This document shows, piece after piece, positions 7,554-15,474 of a stretch of 64,000 nucleotides of DNA (position 1 is its first letter; each line of letters starts with the position of its first letter). Position numbers and translations under genes: made by a program. The DNA lies in the NCBI RefSeq assembly GCF_023195925.1, contig NZ_JALPRE010000011.1, positions 1 to 64,000 of the forward strand, in the 5' to 3' direction. The notes under the pieces are model-generated. The model searched no databases, was not told the DNA's origin, and was given only the letters and a program-made list of their open reading frames with translations. The stretch is from Aquimarina acroporae. GTDB taxonomy: Bacteria > Bacteroidota > Bacteroidia > Flavobacteriales > Flavobacteriaceae.

Positions 7554-9266
7554 ATGAAAATCAGCCAGTATATTCTATTATTTTATTCCGTCTTAGGAAT
7601 AAATCATCCGGTATTTGCTCAGGAGAAAAATGGTCAAATTCCAGATTCTCTGATCCACCTTAGCAACAAAGAATTGTATTATGCTTTTGTCGAATCTTAT
7701 TCAGATACTACCAAAGCAACCACTTATATGAATGCCTTTTTATATCGTGCCATTAAAGAAGATAGTCTTATTAATCAGGCCAGGGCGTATAATTATTTGT
7801 CGTATTATGCCATTACCGAAAAGAAAAAATTAGAACTTCTAGATAAATCGATTTCTATTAGCCAAAACCTAAATAATAGAACCTATCCTATTTTACCGTA
7901 TACCTTTAAAGGGTATTATTATTTTAAAAAAGGAGATTACAAATTGGCGTTAGACAATTATCTAAAAGCACTTGAATTATCTGAGAAGGTGAATAACACA
8001 GAATACATTGATATATCAAAACATAATATTGGTATTATCAAAACCGAAATTGGAAAACATGAGGAAGCTCTTCTATTATTTAAGGAGAGTTATGCTTATG
8101 AAAAAACCAAATACAAATTAGACACAATGGGTTATCTTGAATCTTTGAGGTTATTGGGAGAATCCTACAGATATAACCAACAGATCGATTCTGCTACATA
8201 CTATAACCAAAAAGGAATAGATCTATCTAAAAAAGCTAAACCTTATTACTACAATAAGTTTCTCATTAATGAAGGTATTAACTTATATTATAAGAAGGAA
8301 TACCAAGATGCCTTAGACAGTATTAATAAAGGATTGTCCCTAATTAATCTCTACAATCCCGAAAATGTTAGATCGATTATTCTAGGAAAATTCTACAGTG
8401 GCAAACTCAAAATAATATCAAATAATAATTCAGACGCCTACAGGGATTTTGTAGCACTAGACTCTATTATAACTCACAAAAAGGTATACGTCGCCGAAGT
8501 GCGAGAGGGTTACGAATTTATTCTGAAACATTATAAAAGGAATAATGATAAAGACAAACAACTTGAATACATAAACAAATTACTGAGTTTTGATAGCGTT
8601 ATTAATTATCAGAGAAGTTCACTCACCGAAAAATTATTTAGTGAATTCGATAAACCAAGACTTCTTAGTGAAAAACAGACTTTAATCAGTTCATTAGAAA
8701 AAGATAGAAAAAACATAAGCACCTGGTTATGGATATTTATTTCAATTTCAATATTGATAACCATGTTGTTGTTTTGGCAATACAATAAAAGGAAGTCTCT
8801 TAAACAAAAGTTTGACCAACTAATTACCGATAAGAACAAGAACGCTGCTGTCCCTAAGAAAAAATCTCAACCAACTAGTCCAAAAGAAGAAATAGATGTT
8901 CCCCAAGATATTGTTCAAAATGTTTTACAAGAACTACAAAAATTCGAGGAAAAAGAACTCTTTTTGAAAAAAGATATTACTACCAATACGTTATCAAAAA
9001 GTGTAGGGACCAATCCGAAATATCTTTCTAAGGTTGTCAATTTTTATAAAAAGAAAAGTATTACCAATTATGTAAATGATCTTAGAATTGAGCATGTGGT
9101 CAATTTACTAAAGGAGAACAAAAAAATAAGAAATTATACTATTCAAGGTATTGCAGAAGAAGTTGGATTTAATACTGCAGAATCATTTTCTTCAGCTTTT
9201 AAAAAGAAAACTGATATAAAACCCTCGTACTATGTGAAAGAATTGAATCGATTAGAGAAAAATTAA
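7554..9266 (+). CDS. membrane-anchored TPR / AraC-type HTH transcriptional regulator
   Basis: A 570-aa one-component sensor-regulator. It has an N-terminal signal-like segment ending in F-A-Q (residue 23), tetratricopeptide-type helical pairs across about 115-300, one transmembrane helix at about 391-410, a polar linker and a C-terminal AraC-family DNA-binding domain (about 470-560; V-G-T-N-P-K-Y-L-S-K-V-V and G-F-N-T-A-E-S-F-S-S-A-F-K-K are the two HTH blocks). The topology puts the TPR sensor in the periplasm and the HTH in the cytosol. It is divergent from the RiPP operon and just upstream of a lanthipeptide-like precursor, and identical 14-bp elements lie on both sides. The sensed ligand is unknown. 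Confidence 0.92.
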   Translation: MKISQYILLFYSVLGINHPVFAQEKNGQIPDSLIHLSNKELYYAFVESYSDTTKATTYMNAFLYRAIKEDSLINQARAYNYLSYYAITEKKKLELLDKSISISQNLNNRTYPILPYTFKGYYYFKKGDYKLALDNYLKALELSEKVNNTEYIDISKHNIGIIKTEIGKHEEALLLFKESYAYEKTKYKLDTMGYLESLRLLGESYRYNQQIDSATYYNQKGIDLSKKAKPYYYNKFLINEGINLYYKKEYQDALDSINKGLSLINLYNPENVRSIILGKFYSGKLKIISNNNSDAYRDFVALDSIITHKKVYVAEVREGYEFILKHYKRNNDKDKQLEYINKLLSFDSVINYQRSSLTEKLFSEFDKPRLLSEKQTLISSLEKDRKNISTWLWIFISISILITMLLFWQYNKRKSLKQKFDQLITDKNKNAAVPKKKSQPTSPKEEIDVPQDIVQNVLQELQKFEEKELFLKKDITTNTLSKSVGTNPKYLSKVVNFYKKKSITNYVNDLRIEHVVNLLKENKKIRNYTIQGIAEEVGFNTAESFSSAFKKKTDIKPSYYVKELNRLEKN

Positions 9267-9269
9267 CGC

Positions 9270-9283
9270 GAAATTCATAGAAT
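9270..9283 (+). promoter_or_regulatory. candidate operator shared with RiPP operon promoter (site 2)
   Basis: GAAATTCATAGAAT is an exact copy of the element at 7415-7402 and in the same orientation relative to its downstream gene. Similarity continues for a few more positions (x-TCG-xx-TA). It lies 48 nt upstream of the -7 box of the precursor gene, 9 nt (about one helical turn) further than at site 1. Confidence 0.55.
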
Positions 9284-9331
9284 CTCGTGTAACACCGCCC
9301 CAAAAACTCTTTTTTTTGGTTTCAACGAACA

Positions 9332-9339
9332 TATATTTG
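9332..9339 (+). promoter_or_regulatory. -7 promoter box of lanthipeptide-like precursor
   Basis: TATATTTG matches the TAnnTTTG consensus and lies 40 nt upstream of the ATG at 9380. A T-rich tract with TTG is present upstream, but only 13 nt away, so a canonical -33 element is not clear. Confidence 0.6.
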
Positions 9340-9379
9340 CTTCATAATCAACTATTTATTAACAAATATATTTCGCATC

Positions 9380-9544
9380 ATGAAAAATCAAAACAATAAA
9401 GGGCTTAACTTAAAAAAAATTAAAATTGTAAACTTATCAATGATAAAAGGAGGACATATTGGTGTAGGACCGGGTGATGATAAAAGTGGGAGGCCAGGAT
9501 GTCCAGACTATACTCTTACAGGAACAATTTCAGATCAAAGATAA
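9380..9544 (+). CDS. class I lanthipeptide-type precursor peptide
   Basis: A 54-residue peptide. The leader has the Bacteroidota class I lanthipeptide pattern (L-N-L-K-K-I-K-I-V-N-L-S) and ends with Gly24-Gly25. The 29-residue core has a single Cys (41) and several Ser/Thr (36, 45, 47, 49, 51), so at most one thioether ring could form. It has its own promoter and is followed by a strong hairpin terminator, indicating a separate short transcript. No LanB/LanC is adjacent; the nearest dehydratase is 51 kb away. Whether it is modified by that enzyme, by the grasp-with-spasm enzymes 5 kb away, or only exported is open. Too short for standard ORF lists. Confidence 0.85.
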   Translation: MKNQNNKGLNLKKIKIVNLSMIKGGHIGVGPGDDKSGRPGCPDYTLTGTISDQR

Positions 9545-9551
9545 TATTAGT

Positions 9552-9600
9552 TAGCTGTCTGAAATATGAATAGATCAACCCTTGATATTTCAGACAGCTA
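9552..9600 (+). terminator. hairpin terminator after lanthipeptide-like precursor
   Basis: A perfect 16-bp inverted repeat: arms 9552-9567 and 9585-9600 with a 17-nt loop, starting 8 nt after the stop codon. It is followed by a moderately T-rich stretch. Such a long stem could also stabilise an abundant peptide mRNA. Confidence 0.8.
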
Positions 9601-9691
9601 GCTTGTTTCCTATAAAAGTACTCATAATGATATAATACTATTAACATACCTCCGAAATATAGTTTCGGTTATATTTTAAAACCATACTTCT

Positions 9692-11842
9692 ATGCTTAAA
9701 AAAACAGTTTTATTATTGTTACTAGTGTCGTGCACCACACAAAAGACTCCTACCCCTCCAGAAACTGTTTCCATTCCAGCTACCGATATTTACCACGGGG
9801 TTTCTATCACAGATCCATACCGAAATCTTGAAAACCTTAAAGATAGCACTGTAATTGACTGGTTTAAAAATCAGGATCAATATGCAAAGGAAATTCTGAC
9901 TAAAATTCCGGGAAGACAAAGATTGCTTGATATACAACTTAAGCTTGACGAACGGCAAGCATTTTCTATTCAAAACATTGCTACGCAAAAAGACGGTTCA
10001 TTGTTCTATTTAAAGCGCTCAAAAAACGAAACAATTAACAAACTTTGCTATCGTAGTACGAAAAACAAATCGGAAAAATTGATATATGACCCCACATTGT
10101 TTAAAGAAGGATATATCATTAACTACTTTAAAGTAAATTGGCAAGGAACAAAAGTGGCAATAAGTTTGGCAAAAAAAGGTGAAAATATTTCTAACATTAT
10201 AATTTTTGATTTACTCACCCACAAAAGAAGTCCTTACGTTTTACAAAATACCTCACCCAATAGTGAAGGTGGTATACATTGGTTACCCGATGGTTCTGGT
10301 ATTATCTATCAATATATTCCTTATACAGATCATCAAGACAAGAAATATAAACTAGATACAAGAGCTGTTCTTTACAAACTTGGAGAAGCTCCTGAAAAGA
10401 TAACAGATGTTTTTTCAAGAAGGCATAATCCTTCATTCTCTATTCAAGAAGCCGACTTCCCCACTGTTTTTCTGCGATCCAACAACCCTTCATATATTTT
10501 TGGAAAAATAAGTGGCTCTTCAAAATACAACGATCACTATTATGCTAAAATCAACTCAAATACCAACTTTACAAAACTAGATTGGAAACCTCTTTTTAGT
10601 AAAAATCAAAAAATAGAACAATTTGTGGTCGTTCAAGATGAACTCATTTACAGGACTTCCAAAAATGCTTCAAATTATAAGATCTGCAAAACCTCTATAC
10701 AATCACCCAATTTTGACAATCCCATAGAAATTGTACCTCAACAAAAGGATAAAGTAATCAGGGATTTCGAATTCGAGAACGAACAGTTATTTTATACTAC
10801 TCTAAAAAACGGAATTGAAGCTAATCTGTATGTTCTAAAAAACGAAAAGGAGAATGAAATACAGCTACCATTCCCGGCGGGAAGTTGTTATATAAGTTCG
10901 TACAATGGGTATTTTACCGTTTCTATACGGGGGTGGACCAAACCAAATAAAATTTTTTACCTAGACACAAATACCCACGAATTCTCAGAAATTGATATAA
11001 GTGGTGGCGCCAAATATCCAGAGTTCAATGATTTTATCGTTGAAGAAATAGAAATTCCATCTCACGATAACGTAAAAGTTCCATTATCGATAATCTATAA
11101 AAAGGGATTAAAAAAAGATGGAAAAAACCCCCTTATTTCTCTTAGTTATGGTTCATACGGAGCATCTTTTAGTCCCTACTTCTCCATTCCCTTTCTCACC
11201 TGGGTTCTTGAAGGTGGAGTTTGGGTAATTCCTCACGTTAGAGGAGGAGGCGAAAAAGGTGATGCCTGGTACAAAGCCGGATTTAAAACAACAAAACCAA
11301 ATACATGGAAAGATCTTATTGCCTGTACTCAATATCTCATAGATAATAAGTATACATCTCCAGAATATAACATAGCCTATGGAGTAAGTGCTGCTGGAAT
11401 AGCAGTAGGTCGATCTATAACAGATAGCCCAGAACTATTTGCTGCTGCCACTATGGAGGTTCCTGCTCTAAACTTCCTTAGATGTGAAATTCAACCTAAT
11501 GGCCCAAATAGCATTAAAGAATTTGGTACAGTAAAAGATTCCGTTGAATTTAGAGCGTTACTTGAAATGGACAGCTACCATCATATAAAATCGAACACCA
11601 ATTATCCTGCGATTCTTATTACAACCGGAATGAAAGACGGAAGTGTTGTCCCTTGGGATCCCGCAAAATTTGTAGCAAGAATGCAAGCTTCAAGCACCTC
11701 AGGAAAGCCCGTTATCTTTTCTGTAGATTTTAATGCAAATCATCAGGGTGATGGCACCTATACAAAATATTACAGAGATATGTCTGATATTATGGCCTTC
11801 GCGCTTTGGCAAATAGGACATCCAGAATATCAATCTCAATAA
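9692..11842 (+). CDS. prolyl-oligopeptidase-family serine peptidase (S9A), lipoprotein
   Basis: A 716-aa protein with a short hydrophobic signal ending in a lipobox (V-S-C14), then a beta-propeller region and an alpha/beta hydrolase domain. The catalytic triad can be placed at Ser566 (G-V-S-A-A-G), Asp649 (M-K-D-G) and His684 (N-H-Q-G). The oligopeptidase P-H-V-R-G-G-G block is at about 514-520. The motif around the Ser is G-x-S-A-A-G rather than the more usual G-x-S-x-G-G. Family members cut short Pro-containing peptides; this one would be anchored to a membrane facing the periplasm or outside. It follows the lanthipeptide-like precursor, so a peptide-processing role is possible but unproven. 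Confidence 0.92.
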   Translation: MLKKTVLLLLLVSCTTQKTPTPPETVSIPATDIYHGVSITDPYRNLENLKDSTVIDWFKNQDQYAKEILTKIPGRQRLLDIQLKLDERQAFSIQNIATQKDGSLFYLKRSKNETINKLCYRSTKNKSEKLIYDPTLFKEGYIINYFKVNWQGTKVAISLAKKGENISNIIIFDLLTHKRSPYVLQNTSPNSEGGIHWLPDGSGIIYQYIPYTDHQDKKYKLDTRAVLYKLGEAPEKITDVFSRRHNPSFSIQEADFPTVFLRSNNPSYIFGKISGSSKYNDHYYAKINSNTNFTKLDWKPLFSKNQKIEQFVVVQDELIYRTSKNASNYKICKTSIQSPNFDNPIEIVPQQKDKVIRDFEFENEQLFYTTLKNGIEANLYVLKNEKENEIQLPFPAGSCYISSYNGYFTVSIRGWTKPNKIFYLDTNTHEFSEIDISGGAKYPEFNDFIVEEIEIPSHDNVKVPLSIIYKKGLKKDGKNPLISLSYGSYGASFSPYFSIPFLTWVLEGGVWVIPHVRGGGEKGDAWYKAGFKTTKPNTWKDLIACTQYLIDNKYTSPEYNIAYGVSAAGIAVGRSITDSPELFAAATMEVPALNFLRCEIQPNGPNSIKEFGTVKDSVEFRALLEMDSYHHIKSNTNYPAILITTGMKDGSVVPWDPAKFVARMQASSTSGKPVIFSVDFNANHQGDGTYTKYYRDMSDIMAFALWQIGHPEYQSQ

Positions 11843-11852
11843 TTATATTAAT

Positions 11853-11884
11853 GGAAATATTCCAATTATAATTGGAATATTTCC
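11853..11884 (+). terminator. perfect 15-bp hairpin after the S9 peptidase gene
   Basis: Arms at 11853-11867 and 11870-11884 are perfect reverse complements with a 2-nt centre. It begins 11 nt after the stop codon. It is the first of two adjacent hairpins that fill the whole intergenic gap. Confidence 0.75.
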
Positions 11885-11885
11885 T

Positions 11886-11923
11886 AATTGATAGTATTTT
11901 TATACCAGAAAATACTATCAATT
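11886..11923 (+). promoter_or_regulatory. 15-bp hairpin overlapping the TTG start of the radical SAM gene
   Basis: Arms 11886-11900 and 11909-11923 are perfect reverse complements with an 8-nt loop. The right arm contains the first two bases of the TTG start codon at 11922. If transcription comes from upstream, this hairpin would hide the initiation region. It could be a terminator, a translational control element or both. Confidence 0.6.
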
Positions 11924-12995
11924 GAATTCAAACAAATACATTAAAGGAAGAGGCGCTCAGCAAAAAGTTCATAATCGTTTTTCAGAACATCAACATGAAA
12001 TTCGAGACGACTTCTTGAATTATTGCCTTGAACAAAGAGAATCTATTCATAAATACCAAACTGAGTATATTGATATTTTTCCAAAAACAGTGGTAAACAA
12101 AGTTACAAGCCCAGATGTAGGCATGATGTATTCTCTAAATCCATATCAGGGTTGCGAACACGGTTGTGTATATTGTTACGCCAGAAATTCTCATGAATAT
12201 TGGGGGTATGGTGCTGGGTTAGACTTTGAAAGTAAAATTCTCATTAAAAAAAATGCCCCAGAATTATTAGAAAAGAAGATAAAACACAAAAACTGGAAAG
12301 CCTACCCTATTTCATTGTCGGGTAATACAGATTGCTATCAACCTGTAGAAAAAAAACTCCAAATTACCAGAAAACTTCTGGAGGTATTCTTAAAATATAA
12401 ACACCCTGTAGGCATTATTACCAAAAATGCGTTAATTCAAAGAGATATCGATATTCTTTCAGAATTAGCAAAAGACAATTTAGTGGGAGTATTTTTATCC
12501 ATTACATCGTTACAAGAAAAAACTAGAAGGATTTTAGAGCCCAGAACTGCAAGTATCAAAAAAAGATTAGAAACTCTCGAAAAACTAAATCAAGCAGGCA
12601 TACCTACAAGTGTAATGATGGCTCCAATTATTCCGTCTATAAACAGCCATGAAATATTACCTCTAGCTGAAGAAATATCAAAACGAGGAGCAAAAAGTCT
12701 AGGCTATACAGTTGTGCGTCTTAACGGTGCTATAGGAAAAATATTCACTTCGTGGTTAGAAAACACATTACCAGATAGAAAAGAAAAAATCCTTAATCAG
12801 ATTATGCAATGTCATGAAGGCAATCTAAATGATAGTGAATTTGGGAGAAGAATGAAGGGATCAGGTAACATTGCCACTCAAATTCATCAATTATTTGCAT
12901 TAGCAAGAAAAAAGTACTTCCCAAAGACAGAAAAGATGCATTTAAATTGTGATTTACATGATCAATATAAAGATGGACAATACAAACTATTCTGA
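11922..12995 (+). CDS. PA0069-family radical SAM protein
   Basis: A 357-aa radical SAM enzyme of the family related to spore photoproduct lyase. The [4Fe-4S] motif is C78-E-H-G-C82-V-Y-C85-Y-A-R. The N-terminal G-R-G-A-Q...N-R-F block and the L-S-G-N-T-D-C-Y-Q-P and M-M-A-P-I-I-P blocks are family hallmarks. The start must be the TTG at 11922: the next in-frame Met is residue 68, past conserved N-terminal sequence. The reaction of this family is not established, as far as I know. A hairpin terminator follows the stop at 12995. Confidence 0.9.
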   Translation: MNSNKYIKGRGAQQKVHNRFSEHQHEIRDDFLNYCLEQRESIHKYQTEYIDIFPKTVVNKVTSPDVGMMYSLNPYQGCEHGCVYCYARNSHEYWGYGAGLDFESKILIKKNAPELLEKKIKHKNWKAYPISLSGNTDCYQPVEKKLQITRKLLEVFLKYKHPVGIITKNALIQRDIDILSELAKDNLVGVFLSITSLQEKTRRILEPRTASIKKRLETLEKLNQAGIPTSVMMAPIIPSINSHEILPLAEEISKRGAKSLGYTVVRLNGAIGKIFTSWLENTLPDRKEKILNQIMQCHEGNLNDSEFGRRMKGSGNIATQIHQLFALARKKYFPKTEKMHLNCDLHDQYKDGQYKLF

Positions 12996-13001
12996 CATAG
13001 T

Positions 13002-13042
13002 CATGAAAATCAATTTAATCAAAAAGTAATTGAATTTTCATG
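13002..13042 (+). terminator. hairpin after radical SAM gene
   Basis: Arms CATGAAAAT/ATTTTCATG (13002-13010 and 13034-13042) plus CAATT/AATTG (13011-13015 and 13028-13032), with a single-base bulge at 13033. It begins 6 nt past the stop codon. Confidence 0.6.
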
Positions 13043-13446
13043 TACACTATTCGATCAAAAATTTGTATTTTTGGGTAACCAATTTAACAAAAAACACAAC
13101 TAGTCGATTGCTAACCTCAAAACTCTTAAAATGAAAAAATATCCCCATTATTTCCTAAACATTTAATCGTTTATCTATCATACTATCTGTTTGCTTATCA
13201 TAATTAGTTTCTACTACACTTGATAAGATGTACACATGTGGTATACCATATACCTAAGACCCTTCGTTAAAGCAATTTAACACCCAGCATCATGTGAGAT
13301 TTGCGAATTCTTCCTGTATAGGATGCATAATCAATTTTGCAAATTCTTACCCCTGATGATTCGCGAGTATACATAACTAACTTATGGTAATCTATCGCTA
13401 TAGAGCTACCATTTTATTCTATTCAATAATCTTAAAACCTAAACCT
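13043..13446 (+). other. long intergenic region / 5' leader upstream of metalloprotease gene
   Basis: No coding region is seen here on either strand. TATTTTTG at 13066-13073 fits the TAnnTTTG -7 consensus and, if used, would give a leader of about 370 nt. Two related 15-mers, TTTGCGAATTCTTCC at 13300-13314 and TTTGCAAATTCTTAC at 13336-13350 (13 of 15 identical, 36 nt apart), could be regulator half-sites. Nothing else is identified. Confidence 0.4.
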
Positions 13447-15447
13447 ATGAGACGTATTTTTACACTTCTCGTCATTACCTTAATGACATCACCTTTTTTT
13501 GCCCAAACCCAACACTTTAATCCAAAACATCTGGTTACGAAAACCAAGATGTCTGGACAATCTTTTACAGAAACTTCTCTTTTCTCATTGAAGACAGATA
13601 AATCGAAACTTTCCATTCCAAAGGAATTTAAGAACTATAGCATTCTTTCTTTGCAATCTTCTGAAATGAAAAACATGCTAGTTTCGAAACCAAAAGCAAT
13701 AGATCTACTGCTTCCAGGAAAAAAATCTTCAATGCTTTTAGAATTGGTTAAAGTAGAAATGTTTTCAGACGAATTCTCGATCATTGAAATGCCATCTGGA
13801 AAACTACTTAAACCTGAAAACAGTATAGCTCATTATCGAGGTATTGTAAAAAACAGTCCGAACTCTATAGCAGCAATTACCATAAGTGACGGTGAAATTT
13901 CAGGACTCATAAGTCTTGAAAACGAGATCGGAAATCTAGTACTTGGTAAACTAGATAACGGTAATGATCATATTCTATATGAAGATAAAGATATACAACA
14001 TCTCAATGAATTTGTATGTCAGACCAAAGACGTTTCTACGCATCAAATCATAGGTAATAATACATCAAAGCAAGAGCCTTCAGCAAGTGTTACTAAATGT
14101 CCAGAGATATTCTTCGATATTGCCAACGATATCGTAAGAGATAAAGGCGGAGCCCAGGCAGCTTCAAATTATATTCAAGCCATTTTTAATCAGGTAGCCT
14201 TATTGTACAATAATGAAGATGTAAACATCAAAATTTCCGGAATAAGAGCATGGACATCTACAGCCCCATTTAATAATTTGGATAACTATCGTAGTTACAG
14301 AAATCAAAATGGATTTAATGGAGATCTTGGTCATTTTGTGACCTATAATTATTCTGGTGGCGTAGCATGGCTTAACGCGTTATGCGGGTCTTACAGATAT
14401 GGTTTATCTGGTATTAACAGAAGTTACAACGATGTACCTCGGTATTCTTGGACGGTATCTGTAATTGCACATGAATTGGGACATAATTTTGGTTCAAATC
14501 ATACTCATTCCTGTGTTTGGAACGGAAATAATACGGCTATAGATGGTTGTTATACTACCGAGGGTGGTTGTGGGCGACCAGGAATACCTTCAGATGGAGG
14601 AACTATAATGAGCTATTGCCACTTAACCAATGTAGGAACCAACCTTAGAAAAGGTTTTGGATCCCAACCCGGAAATGTAATTAGGAGAACAATTAGCAGA
14701 GCCAGCTGTGTGAGTACCTGTGAAGGTGATGGAGGTGGTGGAGATGAAGTAAGTTGTGCTGGCATCGAACCTTGGTCAAACAATGTAAATTATGTTGCAG
14801 GAGATAAAGTTACTTACCAAGGAAGGTTATTTGAGCGAACAGCAAACAATAGTTGGAACGATTTGGGGGCATGTAGTACAGACCCATGTTTTGAAGTACC
14901 ACAATGGTCTGATAGTACCAATTATAATCCAGGAGATTTGGTAATCTACCAAGGAAACCTGTTCCGTAGAAATAATAATGATGGATGGGATAGTTTAGGT
15001 TCATGTAACAGCAATAGCGATCCTTGTTTTGGGGTGAACCCATGGTCTGAAAATGAAAACTACACCAGTGGAGATCAAGTGATTTACCAAGGAAATTTAT
15101 TTGAATGGAACGGAAGTGAATGGGTACAATTAGCATCTTGTTCAAGCTCGTTGGCTTCTTTACCGGGAACCTCTATAAAGCTTGAAGAAAAACCTTTATT
15201 CAAAGTATATCCCAATCCATCAAAAACACACATCAACCTTAACATTAATCATCTAAAAAACGGGGTTGTTACTATTTCAATTAGAAGCATGCAAGGTATT
15301 GATGTTTTTTCCAAAACAACTCATCATGTTTCCCCTATTAGGCATCTTACAGAAACTATTGACACTCAATCGTTGACCAGTGGAATTTACTTCGTTACCA
15401 TTACCAATGGAACTACTAAGGTTACCAAAAAAATAACTATCGAATAA
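13447..15447 (+). CDS. T9SS-secreted zinc metalloprotease with chitin-binding-like repeats
   Basis: About 666 aa from the Met at 13447, which begins a good signal peptide ending F-F-A-Q; the frame extends 21 codons upstream but those residues precede the signal. A propeptide-like region is followed by a reprolysin/M12-type catalytic domain with the zinc motif H-E-L-G-H-N-F-G-S-N-H (about 342-352) and a downstream Met-turn (I-M-S-Y-C). Three repeats of about 45 residues (P-W-S...Y-x-x-G-D-x-V-x-Y-Q-G-x-L-F) resemble carbohydrate-binding modules of the CBM5/12 chitinase type. The last ~80 residues form a type IX secretion sorting domain (V-Y-P-N-P-S...G-I-Y-F-V-T-I). Likely degrades extracellular protein while bound to chitin-like polymer. 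Confidence 0.92.
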   Translation: MRRIFTLLVITLMTSPFFAQTQHFNPKHLVTKTKMSGQSFTETSLFSLKTDKSKLSIPKEFKNYSILSLQSSEMKNMLVSKPKAIDLLLPGKKSSMLLELVKVEMFSDEFSIIEMPSGKLLKPENSIAHYRGIVKNSPNSIAAITISDGEISGLISLENEIGNLVLGKLDNGNDHILYEDKDIQHLNEFVCQTKDVSTHQIIGNNTSKQEPSASVTKCPEIFFDIANDIVRDKGGAQAASNYIQAIFNQVALLYNNEDVNIKISGIRAWTSTAPFNNLDNYRSYRNQNGFNGDLGHFVTYNYSGGVAWLNALCGSYRYGLSGINRSYNDVPRYSWTVSVIAHELGHNFGSNHTHSCVWNGNNTAIDGCYTTEGGCGRPGIPSDGGTIMSYCHLTNVGTNLRKGFGSQPGNVIRRTISRASCVSTCEGDGGGGDEVSCAGIEPWSNNVNYVAGDKVTYQGRLFERTANNSWNDLGACSTDPCFEVPQWSDSTNYNPGDLVIYQGNLFRRNNNDGWDSLGSCNSNSDPCFGVNPWSENENYTSGDQVIYQGNLFEWNGSEWVQLASCSSSLASLPGTSIKLEEKPLFKVYPNPSKTHINLNINHLKNGVVTISIRSMQGIDVFSKTTHHVSPIRHLTETIDTQSLTSGIYFVTITNGTTKVTKKITIE

Positions 15448-15474
15448 TCAACTTAGCATATTAAAACAATAATC

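Noticed and set aside
13384..13446. Upstream start for the secreted metalloprotease
   Set aside because: Precedes a well-formed signal peptide that begins at 13447.
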